Part shown: positions 22,816 through 35,637 of the stretch, one piece after another
Numbering within the stretch: the first letter of the stretch is position 1
Layout: every line of letters starts with the position of its first letter
NCBI GenBank assembly: GCA_963565915.1
Contig: OY751488.1
Coordinates: 2,666,001 to 2,730,000 of the forward strand
From: Entoloma clypeatum
Lineage: Eukaryota; Basidiomycota; Agaricomycetes; Agaricales; Entolomataceae
Direction: 5' to 3'
DNA length: 64,000 nucleotides
Notes under the pieces: generated by a model
What the model was told of the DNA's origin: nothing
Database searches by the model: none
What the model saw: the letters and a program-made list of their open reading frames with translations, nothing else
Program-made: the position numbers and the translations under genes

Positions 22816-25800
22816 CTATGTGGTGGTGGCATAAGAGGGAGGCCCTACAAAGCGAGGCTCATGTAAAGAACGTAATGCTGTCAAGGTGTGTGAGTAAACA
22901 TACCGGCTTGAGAAGTCGATTGCAAAACGGTGATTAGAGACAGCCTGTCTTCGTCTGGGAGATGGGCAGCCAAGCGAATGAATCCATCCAAAGTCGCCTT
23001 TCTGTCTTCCTTGGTCAGATCTATCAGGCTGCGTATAAGATGATCGGCCTTGAGCTGTATGATGGTTGGAGAAAGGTCAAGGTCCTCCAATTGTTCCGCC
23101 ATCTGTCGATAGTCAGTCGCGGGCTCAAGCGACGCGAGCGAGTTCAGGAGTCGCATGCGGTAGTCTAGGGAGCTTCCTGGAGCAGCATCGGCTATCTGTG
23201 CCAGAGCAGCAGATCGTGCAACACGAGCTCGAACGCCCCAATAGAAATGGCGTCGCGCGTTCTTCCAAATGGCGGGTTTGGCACAGCCCTTGGCTTCCAT
23301 CCGCCCGGTACGGCTACGTGACAGTCAGATAATGCAATGGGACATTTCAGGACGATGCGTACTCATGAAGATCTGCGTATAGGAGGGCCATTTGCTTGTA
23401 TGTTGGTTGCAACAAAGTCTCTCGTTTTGCAAGATCTGCTGCAGCGGACGCTCTCTCATCAACAGTCTTCGAGGTATCCTTGCTGCCTCGCTTCAAGGAT
23501 GCGTAGGTCGAATCAAGGCGTTCCATGAGTCCAAGAATCTTTTCACGGCGAAGTTTGATTTCAACCACTCCTTCGGGTTCAAGGACGCCCGCACGAGCAT
23601 CGACATCTGCATACATTTCCATCTGCTCTGAGTTGATTGAGGGATCCAAAACGACCCAGGCACCTCCACGCAACTCTCCATTAGGAACGATATAGACGAA
23701 GACTGGTTGCTTGTAGCTCGATAGGCCATCAACAATCTTTGATCCTTGCTTCAAAACTTCATCGTACATGTCTTGCTGTCCTCCCGAGAACCCCCGCCAA
23801 TTTGCGAAGACAATGAGAGGCAAGCCCTCACGGTTGAAGTCGAAAATCGCCTGGGCGGTCTTATACGCGGAATTGGGGTACCAGACTTGTCCAGCTTCCA
23901 TGATGCGCTGTTCGAAGGAGGCAGGGTTCGCCGGATCAGCAGGGACTACACGTTCGATAGTGCGTGTCTCAACAGCAATGACTCCTATGGGAATGCCTCC
24001 AAGCCGAGCCCGTCCGACCACGACGGTCTGAGCCCAACCGCTCAGCGTTTCTTGAAATGACCCTTTGTCAAAGAAACCGCTGAGCCACTCTGATGTATTT
24101 TCGTCCATCCTTCCTTCGATAAACCATCTAGGGTCGTAAGCACCTTTGGGTGGCGTGTAACCGATGTCGCGATCCCACGAGTCTGGTGTTTCTCGTACTG
24201 GTAAAGGCCCACCTTTGCATTCCGGCACGTATGAGAGCCATTCGAGAATTTGTATAGCGCCTTGGAGATCACTACTGGCGGTCAAATGTGACACTCCATT
24301 TTTGAACATGATCTGTGTTCCACCTAGTTGCAAGTTGGACGTGTAGACTTCGCGACCCAGGACCTTATTGAGGGCTCCTGCGCCCGTCAGAATGATGGGC
24401 TGTCCCTCGACTTGAACGGCTCGCTCCCCAAGACGAACAAGATAAGCGCCAATTCCGACAGACCTGGCAGTAACAAGCGTGATGGTGAAAATATCATCGT
24501 ATGCCCGGGATGTTTCGCCGGCTATCAAGCCAGAGCCCTTCAGTGATTCAACACCCAATCCATCCTGAAGGCCAATGATATCCGTTATCTTGTAACGGCG
24601 TTCGCCATTCTCTTCTAGCTCTGTAACCCGGATGGGATTCCCTCCTTTCTCCTGCAATTTCAAGCGGTTCTCGGGTGTGAGATAAAGGTAGTCAACGCCC
24701 TTTTCTGGGTGATTCTCATCATTCCACGCTGGGGAAAAGAGAGGAAGGGTTTCTTCAGCGATTCCAATGCGAGCACCGGAGTTGGCGGAAAGATAGATGC
24801 GAGGTAGTCCACGCTTCCGTGCGTATTGGGTGACCAAATAGAAGAACTGATCTTCGACTGGACCGAACGAGCCAATTTTATAGGTGATATCATTGGCTAC
24901 CACAACGACATGACGTCCGCTGGGGAATTCGGGCGTCCTGAGATTGAACAACCACGCAACCATACCGAAGGTGTTATTGCCAGGTGCCCGATCGACTTCA
25001 GTGAGGTCATCATGTTCATCCAAGACGAGCTCTTTCGACTCTAAAAATACTTTGGGAAGAACCAGAGAGGGATCTGTGATCCGTGATTTGACCCAGACAT
25101 CGTTGAGCGCCTTTGAGAAAAGATCAGGGAAATCATAGACGTATGTGGTTCCGACTAGATGAGCCTGATAACGCTTCGGCTGCAGTGATTCTTTCGTAGG
25201 GTATGCCTGGTGCACAGGCTGGAGGTGCAAGGGGCCTTTTTCACCGATCGATTTCAGTATAGTGGTTCCTCTGTCGGTCGTGATTTCTTGGTAGGCATGG
25301 AAATTGACGATGAATCCAGATACGTTTTCAATGATACAACGAATTGGAGTTACGTTGCCCTCCTTATCTTCCAGAGCTATCCGAATCTCGGAGCCAGTCA
25401 CATGAAGTCGCCAAAGTCGCTTGCCGTGACGTTCTATGAATCCAGCTATTGCGGCGACCACATCCTCGTATTCAACGGCCAGATTGTAAACGAAATTCAT
25501 GAAGATATGATTGCAGTCGGCACCACGATTCTCGGCACTGACGACTTCCAGCGCATCCAAGACACTGGTGACTAAACGATCCGTTTCAGAGATCAGGTAC
25601 TCCGCGGTGCTCACGGTGCCCCTTAAGCGGCCAGGCCGAATAAGCGCTCGGATGAAGAACCGGCTATCCAGTTGATTTTCCCTGGCAACAGCGTGGTAGA
25701 TGTGGATTTGTTTCGCCTCGACGAAACAGGGTTTCAGGTTATAGTTCGAGAGGCGGCTGAGCTCGAGTTGGAATGCCAGGGCAGGTTCGATGTTACGAAT

Positions 25801-28800
25801 AGCTTGTTCTTCGCCCCAAGTACCATCAAATTCACGGAGTGTATAATATACCGGGTATTGGCTCGGACGACAGATGAGAATGGAAACACGGCGAACGCCG
25901 CGTTGAGTCAAAAGTTCTTTATGCTGATTTACGAACTCCGTGAGCCTGGCAGTCCATGCGCTTTGAGACATGTCATCTTCGTCTCTGAATATTCGTAGAG
26001 CGATGTTGATCACGTTTGGCGGTTGACTATCTGGACCGTAACGGTCACAAAACTCTCTAGAATCAAAAGACGGTAGCATAGACGCCACGTAATTGAAACC
26101 CTTCGAGAGGGCAGTGACATTTGCGAACGAGGCAATCGCACCCGTGCGTACAGGCTGTGATTGATGGCGGTTGATCATGTATGTCAGATCGCTGACAGAC
26201 CCTGCGCGAGTTTCTCGGATAGTCCTAGGGTCAGATGGATCAACGTTGCATATTCAATCAACGTGACTGATAACCCACCCAGACGACATGCGTGGGGTAG
26301 ACGGCGGTGAATGCGATCTCCCAAGGTTAAAGCGCCAAGTTACGATATTGGGAATTTCGCCGTCATCCAATGAGTCACCTTCCTCGTAGTCGACTGATAA
26401 CAAGGTATATGCCCGGTACGCACGACGGATGTAAACCTCGAATGCAGCTATGTATAGTTCGTCAGAGATGTATGTCAGGCGAAAAAGAATTTCTAAATTA
26501 CCGAGAGTGACCACAGGGTCATCATGGTTGAAGAAGGCAGGAAGGACATCGTACACAGTGTATCGTGAATCACTCAGTTCTTTCAGCACTTCCGCAGATG
26601 GGGTCCTAGCTGCATATCAGGAGAAAAGTTGGAAGCACAGCGTGATTGCACGTACCGAGGTCCCTGCACCTTTTCGCCATAGTATCTATCGCTCACTGAG
26701 TTCTTTAGTACAGATTCCATTTGGACTAAACGTTCTTCATAGGAGGGCATTTGGCCAAGAATGAGAACTTCGCGGGCTTTCAAGGAGACAGAGGTTGATG
26801 ATCTGGAATAGCAGTAAGAGGGACGTCCAAGAAAAGTAATTAATAGTTGGCACTGACTTGGCTTCCAGCGACGCCAGTCCTTGAATCGACTTATAAAGTC
26901 GACTCTCAGGGTTGGAAATATCAATTCCACTAGATTTGATATAATCAAGAAGGGCAAGCACGAGTTTAGCCTTGCTCTGCGCCTTGATGTGACTGAGAAC
27001 CAGGCCGGCGACCTTATCAAGATCGTCCTTATGTTGCTCTCGAAGGGACAACACACGAGCTTCAATACTGCCACCAAACAACTTTTCCGTACCCTCATAA
27101 AGTTCCAAGAGGGACGCAATGGTCGTCATCTCATGCCCTTTCAAACCATTTTGATACCGGTCTAACGCCTCCAAAAGCACGGAGAGCGAGGAGCGTTGCA
27201 TAGGGCGGTCCTGAGAAGAGACGTTGTCCTGAAGGTAGTGTTCTACCATCTTCTTGATGCGTATGGCAGGAAATTCCTGGTTGTCGCCCTTGGCCTTGGC
27301 AATATCCATTGCAGAGCGAATGCTATCCTCGAGTTTGGAGGGCATGCGACCAGAGAGAGACGAGAGAATGGCTGTTATTTCGGAGTAAGGAAGATCTGTT
27401 TCTCGAAGAACGTCGACGAGATCCTTCACAGTTGAAGACATGATGGCTTGGTTATCGAAACCATCCAGGATATCCCGGAGGACAGTCAAGCACCTTGTAA
27501 GATGTTGATGGGATTTGTTGCCGATAACACCAGGAACACCCATAGCGGGAAGTTGGCCCTCAAATGGCTTTGCGTGCTTAACACGAGCTGGGTCATCGAG
27601 AGTGAGAATACCAAGGATGTCTCCAGGCTCCAAGCTGACTCCAGGCTGTTTGATCAACTGAACGACTCCGTCCTCAGAAGCGACCAAAGGCATATACATC
27701 TTCATAACCTATTGCAATGGCTGTTAGATGATGCTCCACAGTTAACTAGCGGAAAAAACCAACTTCGATCTCGGCATACTGCTCACCAGCATTAATATGA
27801 TCACCACTGTCAACGAAGTACCGAATTAATTTTCCAGGACTGGGGCTCCTCAGTTGGGTTGGGTCATTTTCCTGCTCAATCAGGCAGGTTTTGGCATCGA
27901 CCATTAACCTCAAGGCGCCAACTTCTTCCCTCCAGTAGATAGAATGGCTCTTTCCATCCAGGAGAACCAAGAGACCACCATCGGCCAGAGGGCGGGCGCC
28001 CACCATGTTTCGCCCACCGTTTAAATAGAGAGTCCACAATGTCGTAGAAGAACGGGAAGCCATGAAAGAATATCGAACATTTTCGTAGATGAAGTCGATT
28101 CCGAACGCTGTCTTTAGAACATCTTTAGCGGGGACTTGGCCTTTATCAAGGATGCGTTTATATTCTGTCCAGCACGCTTCCGATGCAAGGTGAGCTTTGG
28201 TCACGGCACCGCAGATCACAGCTAAGGTTGCGTCGGGCCGTTCTGCGGTGAGTTTGTTGCTGATCAAGGAATCAAGCCACCCGGTTGTGATGGTGTTATT
28301 CTTGAATGCCTCCAACTCGAGAAGTTTGATGAGGTATTCAACAGTCGTGCGGAAGTCGCCACGAATACTTAATTCCTTGAGCGCAACAATCATGTTCTTT
28401 CGGCTTTCATTGCGGTCTTCGCCGTATGCGAAAATGTGACCAAATTGCGAATCGGCAAACTCATGGAGTCCACCAGATGTTGTGACGGAGAAGTAACCCC
28501 ATACGTTGGTGCTCGATCGGAAATTCAGCTCTTGTATCGAGCCCGAGGAGGGCTTAAATCCCGCATCGGGATTCTCAGCTGTGATACGAACAGCAACAAC
28601 GTGGCCTTTCGGCCTTGGTTTTCGCTGAAGTTGATTAACGTCAGGCCTCGTCATGTCGAAGTCGATCTCAGACGAGGCGTTGGGAGCAACACCGTAAAGT
28701 TGACGGATATCCCGGATGCGATGCAATGGAATACCCATAGCGACCTGAAGCTGAGCGGCAGGAAGATTCACGCCGGTTACCATCTCGGTTGTGGGATGCT

Positions 28801-30157
28801 CTACTTGAAGTCGGGGATTAAGTTCGAGGAAGTAAAAATAGTCATCGGCATGACTATACAAATCTGTTTGGCAGAGGGCAGTGAGTCGAGGGTGAGATAA
28901 GGACAAAGCACATACACTCAACAGTTCCGGCACTAACATACCCTACTAATTTAGACAAGCGGACAGCTGCACGCTCCATCTGTTCGAAAGTATCTTCCTT
29001 TGCAATGGTCACAGGAGCCTCCTCGATGATCTTTTGATGACGGCGCTGCACCGAGCAATCGCGGCCGAACAATGAAATAGCATTTCCGTACTGATCAGCC
29101 AGAAGTTGGACTTCCAAATGCCGTGCCTGTCCAGCTAGTTTCATGATGAAAATCGGCGAACCTATCACAGGTGAATATGGGAACAGGGAAACGAGAGGAG
29201 AGCACCCACCAGCGACTTCTCCCGCCACGGCATGATATGCGTTTTTGAAGCCCTCTGGGCTGTCGACCTTCCTGATTCCTTTTCCTCCTCCACCTTCACT
29301 TGCTTTGATCATGACAGGCCAACCAATCTGCTCGGCTCGCTTCAAGCCCTCTTCGACACTTGTGACACAAGCATCTGCGTACGCTTTATCAGGCACTGTC
29401 ACATACCCAGCCTCCGAGAGAACGGTATCCTTTATTCCGGTCCCGGACCAGGGCATTGTAGGAACGTCAGCGCTCTGTGCGACAATGGTACTCGAGATCT
29501 TGTCACCCAAGCTCCTCATGGCACTTCCAGGAGGTCCTATGAAGACAATCTTGTTCTTGCTCGCGGCCAAGCTTTCCGGAAGGCGGGGGTTCTCGGATGC
29601 ATGCCCCCATCCCGCCCATACGGCATGTACACCGGCGCGTTCAGCGACATCCACGATGAGATCAACGTTGGCATAGTTGTTGTTATTTGTGCCTCCAGGT
29701 ACTTCGATGTATCGATCAGCCATCCGAATATATTCCGCATTAACTTTCAGGTCTTCAGGAGTCGCCATAACGGTAAATTCGACTTCGCGTTCTCGTCCAA
29801 ACGTTTCGTAGCTCCATTGGCGGATGGATCTGATCTCTTTCACAGCCGCGATACCTGTGGAGCATATAACAGATAAGTTTGTAAGATCAGGCGCGCCAAA
29901 TGTGACTACCGTTGTTGGCAATGAGGATCTAGTCAAGGTTGATGAGACCTAGAATCGCGCAACGTAGTATATGCATACTTTCGTGATCACAGTATGACCT
30001 CCGTGATTCTTGACAAAATCGTGAACACTGCCAATGGGAGCGTTCCCCAAAGAATTACCACCTGCGCCAAGATGGTGTTAAAGGTAATTTTGTGGAGAAA
30101 GTCGCGTTAACACGTACCAATGAAATGTTGAACACGAGAATGGTCGTAGGTGGACAT
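22816..30157 (-). CDS. ACC1: Acetyl-CoA carboxylase
   Basis: A single cytosolic polypeptide of about 2,200 residues carries out the rate-limiting step of fatty acid synthesis. The ATG at 30157 starts [19 protein letters not shown]. The biotin carboxylase region has [14 protein letters not shown] (ATP-grasp glycine loop) and [18 protein letters not shown], then [20 protein letters not shown]. The biotin carrier motif EVMKMYMPL (biotinylated Lys) is formed across an intron at about 27706-27759. The central region follows (26.2-27.7 kb). The carboxyltransferase, mostly in one exon (23347-26178), shows [20 protein letters not shown] and [20 protein letters not shown]. The C-terminal exon is at about 22816-22850, after a 60-nt intron. 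Nine or ten introns are inferred, several interrupting the central domain near 26.2-26.8 kb. No frameshift was seen. Confidence 0.94.
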
Positions 30158-30693
30158 GGGAGATGAGGAAAACAACCGCAGGCGGATGATTCCGGGTCTG
30201 GGTGGTCAGATGAAAGGCGATATCGAATAACAGGTCAGGCGTTTATATGGACGCGTCCCCTCTTCACTAGCTTCACTGGGGACAAATTATGATCCACCCC
30301 AAAATTCCTGTTGGTTTACGTCAGCACTTTTTTTTTTGACGGTAGGGTGTAATTCTATGCAACTCACGCACATTTACTCGCCGTCACATATGTAGAGGGA
30401 GATGACTTGGATGGTGGTAGCAGCATTCACTCAGCTTGGCAGCGGTTGATTATTTCCACTTGATAAAGTGTTTGACCATATGTACTTATGTGCAAACGTG
30501 TACAAGCTCCGGGACTTCGGAGCATTTATGCCGATGATAAAGCAAAAAAAAAAGAATCCTTTCCCCCGAGTCCACAAACCTTCAGGCAAAGGCTGCCCCA
30601 AGATTTTTGTGGGACACGAAGAAAGAAATGTAATTGATTTCCGCAACACCGATTTCATTGATTCAAAGATACAAAACACGCTTTCTCGACACC
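30158..30693. promoter_or_regulatory. ACC1 upstream region
   Basis: This 536-bp stretch between the ARPC2 stop and the ACC1 start is the likely ACC1 promoter and 5' UTR and the ARPC2 terminator region. It contains T-runs at about 30330-30340 and an A-run near 30545. No yeast-type inositol/choline element was clearly recognised. Confidence 0.5.
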
Positions 30694-31878
30694 TCATCGT
30701 GACACTAGTGTTCGCCCGCTGTCAAGGAACAAAGTGCTGAATTGGCAAGAACCGCAAACAAGGAAAAACGTACCTTGCTGTTTTCCTTTCTGTCGTTGCC
30801 ACTTCTGTCTTCGCCCTATTCAAGATCTTTTGAAATTCGGACACTCGATGTCTCATCCTGGAGTGCATATAAGCCTTCGAACACTTGATGTGGTAATGGA
30901 GGTAGTCGCGGAACGATTGTATGTGAGAAATCGTGTTCGACGCAGTCGAGGGATTCGCGAAATGACGAGGAAAGAGCACAAATGTCACATAGCCAATATC
31001 GTCCGTGTTCCTTAGCCCCGGCAGGTGGCGGATCTCGAGTGGTGGATCACGGTTTGTGTAGAGGACTTGAGGAGCAGTCTGGATTGACGGCTGACGTCGG
31101 GCATCAACAAATTCCTAACGACTGTGCTGAGGACCCGGACAGAGATATAGATAAAATTGTGTACCTGGAGAAATACTTTGCCGAAAATGCGATCTGTCTC
31201 CTCCCGAAAGACAGTCGAGAAGATCACTGTGACGCGATCAAGGGAGGCTTGAACATAGATGGCTTCCTCATCACGATAGTGAACTTGCATCAGCTCTCCT
31301 TGTGCACCGGCAGATGCTTCCAGCTCTTTCTGTGTCTTAAAACCGAATTCGAAAGGCGCTGCTAAGGCATTGCGCTTGAACAAAGAGACGGATATCACGA
31401 AAGCCTCGCGCGCCTCTGAGTTGAAAATCAGATGCTACTTGCTGGTCCATAATATCAGATAGGAAACATACCTGGATCAGCAGGTATTTGCTCTAAATCG
31501 ATCTCCAAGCTAACATTATATTCCTGCTCCACCTGGGAAGCAAGTAATGCGCCGTATTCGCGTTTCAGCACATCTAATGCTCCATATCTCACGAGTTCAT
31601 CCCAGCAGCGAATTTGCATGGACAGCAGCAAACCGGTTTTGCGTTCAGGCGTGGAGAGATGGAAGCGGACGCCGTCAAAGTCCACGAATTGTACATCCAC
31701 GGATGAAGGCCTGTTCCTCAATTAGCGTTGATATCGCCCGACTATGTACCGCGATCCTACTTGGCAATTTTGTCCAGCAACGTGGTTTGTATGATGGTGT
31801 TGTGGGGCTACGCCGATTGCGATTAGAATGATATGATCCGTAGATGGTAGAATTGAATTGTACTTCGAGAAGGATCAT
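30694..31878 (-). CDS. ARC35: Arp2/3 complex subunit 2 (p34-Arc)
   Basis: The p34 subunit of the actin-nucleating Arp2/3 complex, found at endocytic actin patches. The first coding exon appears to be only 15 nt (MILLE, 31864-31878). The next exon starts [16 protein letters not shown], then [20 protein letters not shown]. Conserved blocks are [88 protein letters not shown], and [20 protein letters not shown]. The last exon after a 38-nt intron gives a short tail ending at 30694. About 325 residues, normal. Six exons. The first exon-intron join follows the GTACAA donor and the conserved MILLE start of the family. Confidence 0.9.
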
Positions 31879-32312
31879 CGTGTAATCATAGAGAGACTAT
31901 CAGAATAGTGGGGGGGATGAAGAGTGGATTGTCCAAGCTGCGCATCTCCAAAGGTCACATGATCGCCCCTATCGTCCAATTCATTCTACTCCCCGACTAA
32001 AACTAGTAAGTAGATATAACGCGTCAGGAATCGTACAGGGTAAAGAGCTGATATTCAATGATTCGTGAAAGAGACTGTTGAGGGATTAGCACCCAACAGC
32101 CCTGTTCATATTATTCTTTACTAGTCCATGTCAACTGTTGTCCGGACAAAGAAGGCCATGCAGCCAAGGATTCTCATAGCGGGGGGAAATAAACGAAACG
32201 GTTCCATTAAGATTGCGCCTGGGTGTACAAAACAGACGAAAGAGGAGATGGAGGTGTGAATGAGTGGCAAAGGAACGAAAGATCCGGAGAGACAAGATCG
32301 GACACGCCGTGT
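31879..32312. other. Intergenic between ARPC2 and the Zds1-like gene
   Basis: This 434-bp stretch holds the ARPC2 promoter and 5' UTR and the 3' end of the upstream minus-strand gene. No coding exon was seen. Confidence 0.5.
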
Positions 32313-35064
32313 TTATCGCCGCCGTTGCTGCTGCCACATTGCTAATGGCATATCCTCTTCGGCCGTTGCATTCAGGTCTTGCCGCCCCTCGATGCTCCTT
32401 GGTCGTCTCGCAGGAGACGACATAGCGGCATGGGCACTCTGACCCTTCCGCACTCTACCATTCGTCTGTGGTGGCGGCGTAGGCACAGCATTCACAGAGA
32501 GTGAACGACCAGGTAGGCGCTCATTCCCCCCGCCCAAGACAAGGTTATCCTGTGAGGTATTCACATTCTTATACCTACCTGCATGTGATGGTGATTGGTT
32601 ATCTTTTTGTGGTGGCAATCGTGTTTGCTGAGGGGGGGAGGTTGAAGGAGGGGCTGAAGATTGCGGACGCATTTGTGATTGCTGCCAAAGAAAGTGTTCT
32701 GAGGGCATGGCACCTGGCGGCAACCGTTGCTGGTTTTGATCCGTCGAATAATAGATGTAGTCCTCAGCCTGAGATTGTATCTGTGAGTTGTTCGGCTGGG
32801 GAGATTGAGGTTGTTGCAGACTTCGTGAATGTTGGCTGCTTCCACTTCCCGCAGGGGGTGACATGGACCGACCCATTTGTTGTTCCATCGCCCGATGCTG
32901 CATCTCATACTGGGGTCCCTTGACTGGTATCTCAGCCCGCCGCCCACTGCCAGGTGATGTTTTCGTCAATGAGCCTCTCCTGCTCGATTCCCGCTTCTTG
33001 TTTTCCATCTCCCGTTGTTCCTGCTCTAACCTCTCACTCTCCAACCTCTCATTTTCTCGTAGTTCCTTCTCTCTTCGTTCCTTCTCTGGATCGCCCTGTA
33101 CTGCAATAGCCCCCGGTGCTTGAGTCCCAACTGCTTGCCCATTGAGCGTGTGGGAACTTTGGGCTTTATTGATGACGCCGAGATACCAGAACATCAGGTT
33201 GCTTATCAGGACCTGCTCATACAATGGTCGTCTCGGATTAGCCAGCTTGATGTGGCTTAATCGATATATAGCGCGTTCCACGTGTATTGGGTATCTCGCA
33301 TAGGCGTTGGGTCCAATTCCAGCTGAAAATCCAGGCGAGAGGGGTGAAGCAAATGCCTTGGACTTTGGTGCACCTAATAGTGCCTGGGCTGCCTCACGTC
33401 CAGAGGTACCATTCGGGACCAATTGTGGAGGACTGTCATCTTGCTTCTTTTTTGACCCACCACCAAACAACGATCCAAAGAATCCTGAATCTTTGTCCTT
33501 TTCCTTGTCTGCGGTGCGATCCCTGTTCTCGCGATCCTTCTCCTTCGCGCCCTTCTTTGACCCCTTATCGCTGCCCCATTTCCCGAACAGACTCTTTTTA
33601 TCCTTGTCTTTTCGTGGTTGTTGTGTAAGTGGGCTGAGTGTTATCGAAGGAAAGGAAGGGGGGATTTGGGGAGGAGTCGGGTGGTCCACAGCTAAAGAGG
33701 GAGGTTCTGGAGGGGGTGAAGGCGTCCGCGAGGGATCTTGCTGTTCATCAGAAGACTGAGGGCTGGTAAGAGATTGTGGCAGCGGCTGGGTTAGAATAGG
33801 ACCGAGGGCCTCAAAGAGAGAAGGAGATATCTCGGCCGACGGCAGTTCTGGCAAGGGGTCTAGTTGCGGCGGTTGTGAAACCTCAGGTAATTCAATGACG
33901 GGAGGGGGAGGCGAAGAAATAAGGAGCGCGGAAGAAGAGTCATCATCGTCATCTCGGATATAAGTATAGGCATCGAATATCTGGGCTTCCTCACTATAAG
34001 ACTCTGGTCGCTGGCTGCCTTCGTCCGAAAGAGTCTGACGACGGTGATTGACAGAGAAAGATTCAAAAGATTCGCCGTGATCACTAGATGATCTGTCGCT
34101 CGAGGTACGCGACTCGGGTACAGCCGTTTGGGCTCTCTTGGCGACACCTCTACGAGGGGAACCGAACCGATGACCTCCACCATCACCTGGTAAGCTGGGT
34201 TTTCTAATTTTGGTACGCGCAGCTCGTCGAAGGATTAGACCGGGAGGTGGAACGATAATGGGAGCATCTGCCTCATCACCAATCTCGGGTATTTCATCCA
34301 TTTTGTCGATGGCTGGCAGGTCATGAGGTTTACTACGTTGAGAAAGGTCTGAAATTCGACAAACCTGAAGGGGGCAAGTTGAGACTCAAACTCCTTCGTA
34401 GGACGCTCCTTAGCCTAGACGGGTCGTCACTTTGTGAGGCCTGCTCTGCCAGCTCCTCCAATTTCTGTAGATCGCTGATGGTAAGCTGCGGACCGCGATT
34501 TGCATAGAAACCACTACGATTCCTCTTGAGAGGAAGAACTTGTTCATCCTCAATACCATCATGTTCCGTGGGCCGATATTGTCGACTGAGCATCGACCTT
34601 TTTCGGAAAAGGCTTGAAGAGGATGAAGAGGAGAAGGAACTGGATCTCTCTAGAGCATTGGATCCGTCATCAGAAGCTGCAGGGGACCTGGCATGTTCCT
34701 TGAGGAATGCACGAAATTCAGCAGGTGCGATTTCGGGGTGTACACTGGCTGGAACCCAGAAGAGGTGGAAAGGGTCATCGGGGGTTGAGGCAGAGTCAAT
34801 AGTGTTCGTTGTGTCGCTCGTAGTACTGCTTCCTTCAGTGGACGAGCTATCAGACGGCGATGCTGGGGTAGAACCTTGGTTGAGAGGGAGCGAGGTGGAT
34901 GAGGCTCCTAACCGATATGAGGTTGATGGAGGAGACGACTGGTTTGGAAGGTCTGGATCGATGGTGAGCGCCCCTGGAGTGATAGAGCGACGACGAATGT
35001 CTCGCAGAGCTTCTACCTCGCGCTGGATGTCATACTCAGAGGGCTGGAGGGTGCGAGTTGCCAT
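32313..35064 (-). CDS. ZDS1: Zds1-like polarity/PP2A regulator
   Basis: Zds1/Zds2 proteins regulate PP2A-Cdc55 and Cdc42-linked polarity and stress output. The ATG at 35064 starts MATRTLQPSEYDIQREVEAL. The first exon has the N-terminal segment PFHLFWVPASVHPEIAPAEF, found in fungal Zds proteins. A short intron of about 43 nt (near 34333-34376) is inferred to join it in frame to SQRSKPHDLPAIDKMDEIPE. The long second exon (about 680 codons) is Ser/Pro/Gln-rich and charged, with Lys/Asp-rich basic blocks. Its conserved core is YPIHVERAIYRLSHIKLANP followed by RRPLYEQVLISNLMFWYLG, the Zds C-terminal domain (about residues 560-610). Total is about 910 residues. Because the intron is unusually small, the two halves could also be separate genes, but the domain logic favours one. 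Confidence 0.8.
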
Positions 35065-35237
35065 GGCGGAAAGACTGGCCAGAGGCGCAACGAGGAGAAC
35101 ACTAACGGAGGAAGGAAGAGGCTCGGGGAAGGTCAAATTACGCGAGACTCAACGCCGACGATTCCGGGCCTCTTATTGAAATTCAATGGTGTCTACTACG
35201 GCTACTCGAGGCCCATGGCCATCGCCAACACGTCCAT

Positions 35238-35591
35238 TCAACGTGGCCCCGTCGCCGCATTCTGTCCACTCAACGCAGCGCTCTCCCGTCGGAGCTCTTG
35301 GATCACCGCCTGTCGGTGATTGTCAGACATCAATCTGGTTGGAGGATTCGGGCATGACTGACGGCCAGGGCCTCGGGATTGGCGCCGCTCTCGATCATCC
35401 CAACGCATATCGCAAGTGTCTCCTTGTCCAGCTCTGTGTTCAGTAGTTGGGACATCTCAAACAGGACTGTCAAGGTAAAACATCGGCATTGACATCGACT
35501 TCATGCCAAATGTGCGTCAATCGCGCACCAGAGACGCACTGTCCAGCGTTTGTTGAGCAGCTGCCGTGCGATCAGACTCCCGTGTGGACAT
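35238..35591 (-). CDS. MZT1: Mitotic-spindle organizing protein 1 (MZT1/GCP9)
   Basis: A small gene without a long open frame. Three exons read from 35591: [17 protein letters not shown] (52 nt), then after an intron of about 75 nt [20 protein letters not shown] and [15 protein letters not shown], then after a 53-nt intron [17 protein letters not shown], with TGA at 35238. Both introns have GT-AG borders and keep the frame. The blocks [15 protein letters not shown] and [15 protein letters not shown] are the hallmark of MZT1, which binds the N-termini of gamma-tubulin complex proteins and recruits microtubule nucleators to the spindle pole body. About 75 residues, the normal size. It is head-to-head with TMA16, with 46 bp between ATGs. 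Confidence 0.9.
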
Positions 35592-35637
35592 GTTCGTAGC
35601 AAGAGTCGATAGGCCAATGAGATTCCCACACTCTTTC
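35592..35637. promoter_or_regulatory. MZT1/TMA16 bidirectional spacer
   Basis: The two start codons are separated by 46 bp. Both transcripts need start sites in or near the opposite coding region, or a shared core promoter. This is inference from gene positions only. Confidence 0.6.

Noticed and set aside
30468..30740. A plus-strand frame in the ACC1-ARPC2 spacer
   Set aside because: It overlaps the 3' end of ARPC2 on the other strand and shows no domain features.
34333..35064. Treating the N-terminal part of the Zds1-like gene as a separate gene
   Set aside because: Both halves carry consecutive Zds features and a 43-nt GT-AG intron links them in frame, so one gene is more likely.
35186..35446. 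An 86-codon open frame on the plus strand
   Set aside because: It lies opposite the last two exons of MZT1, which has clear family similarity. The plus frame has no domain or splice support.
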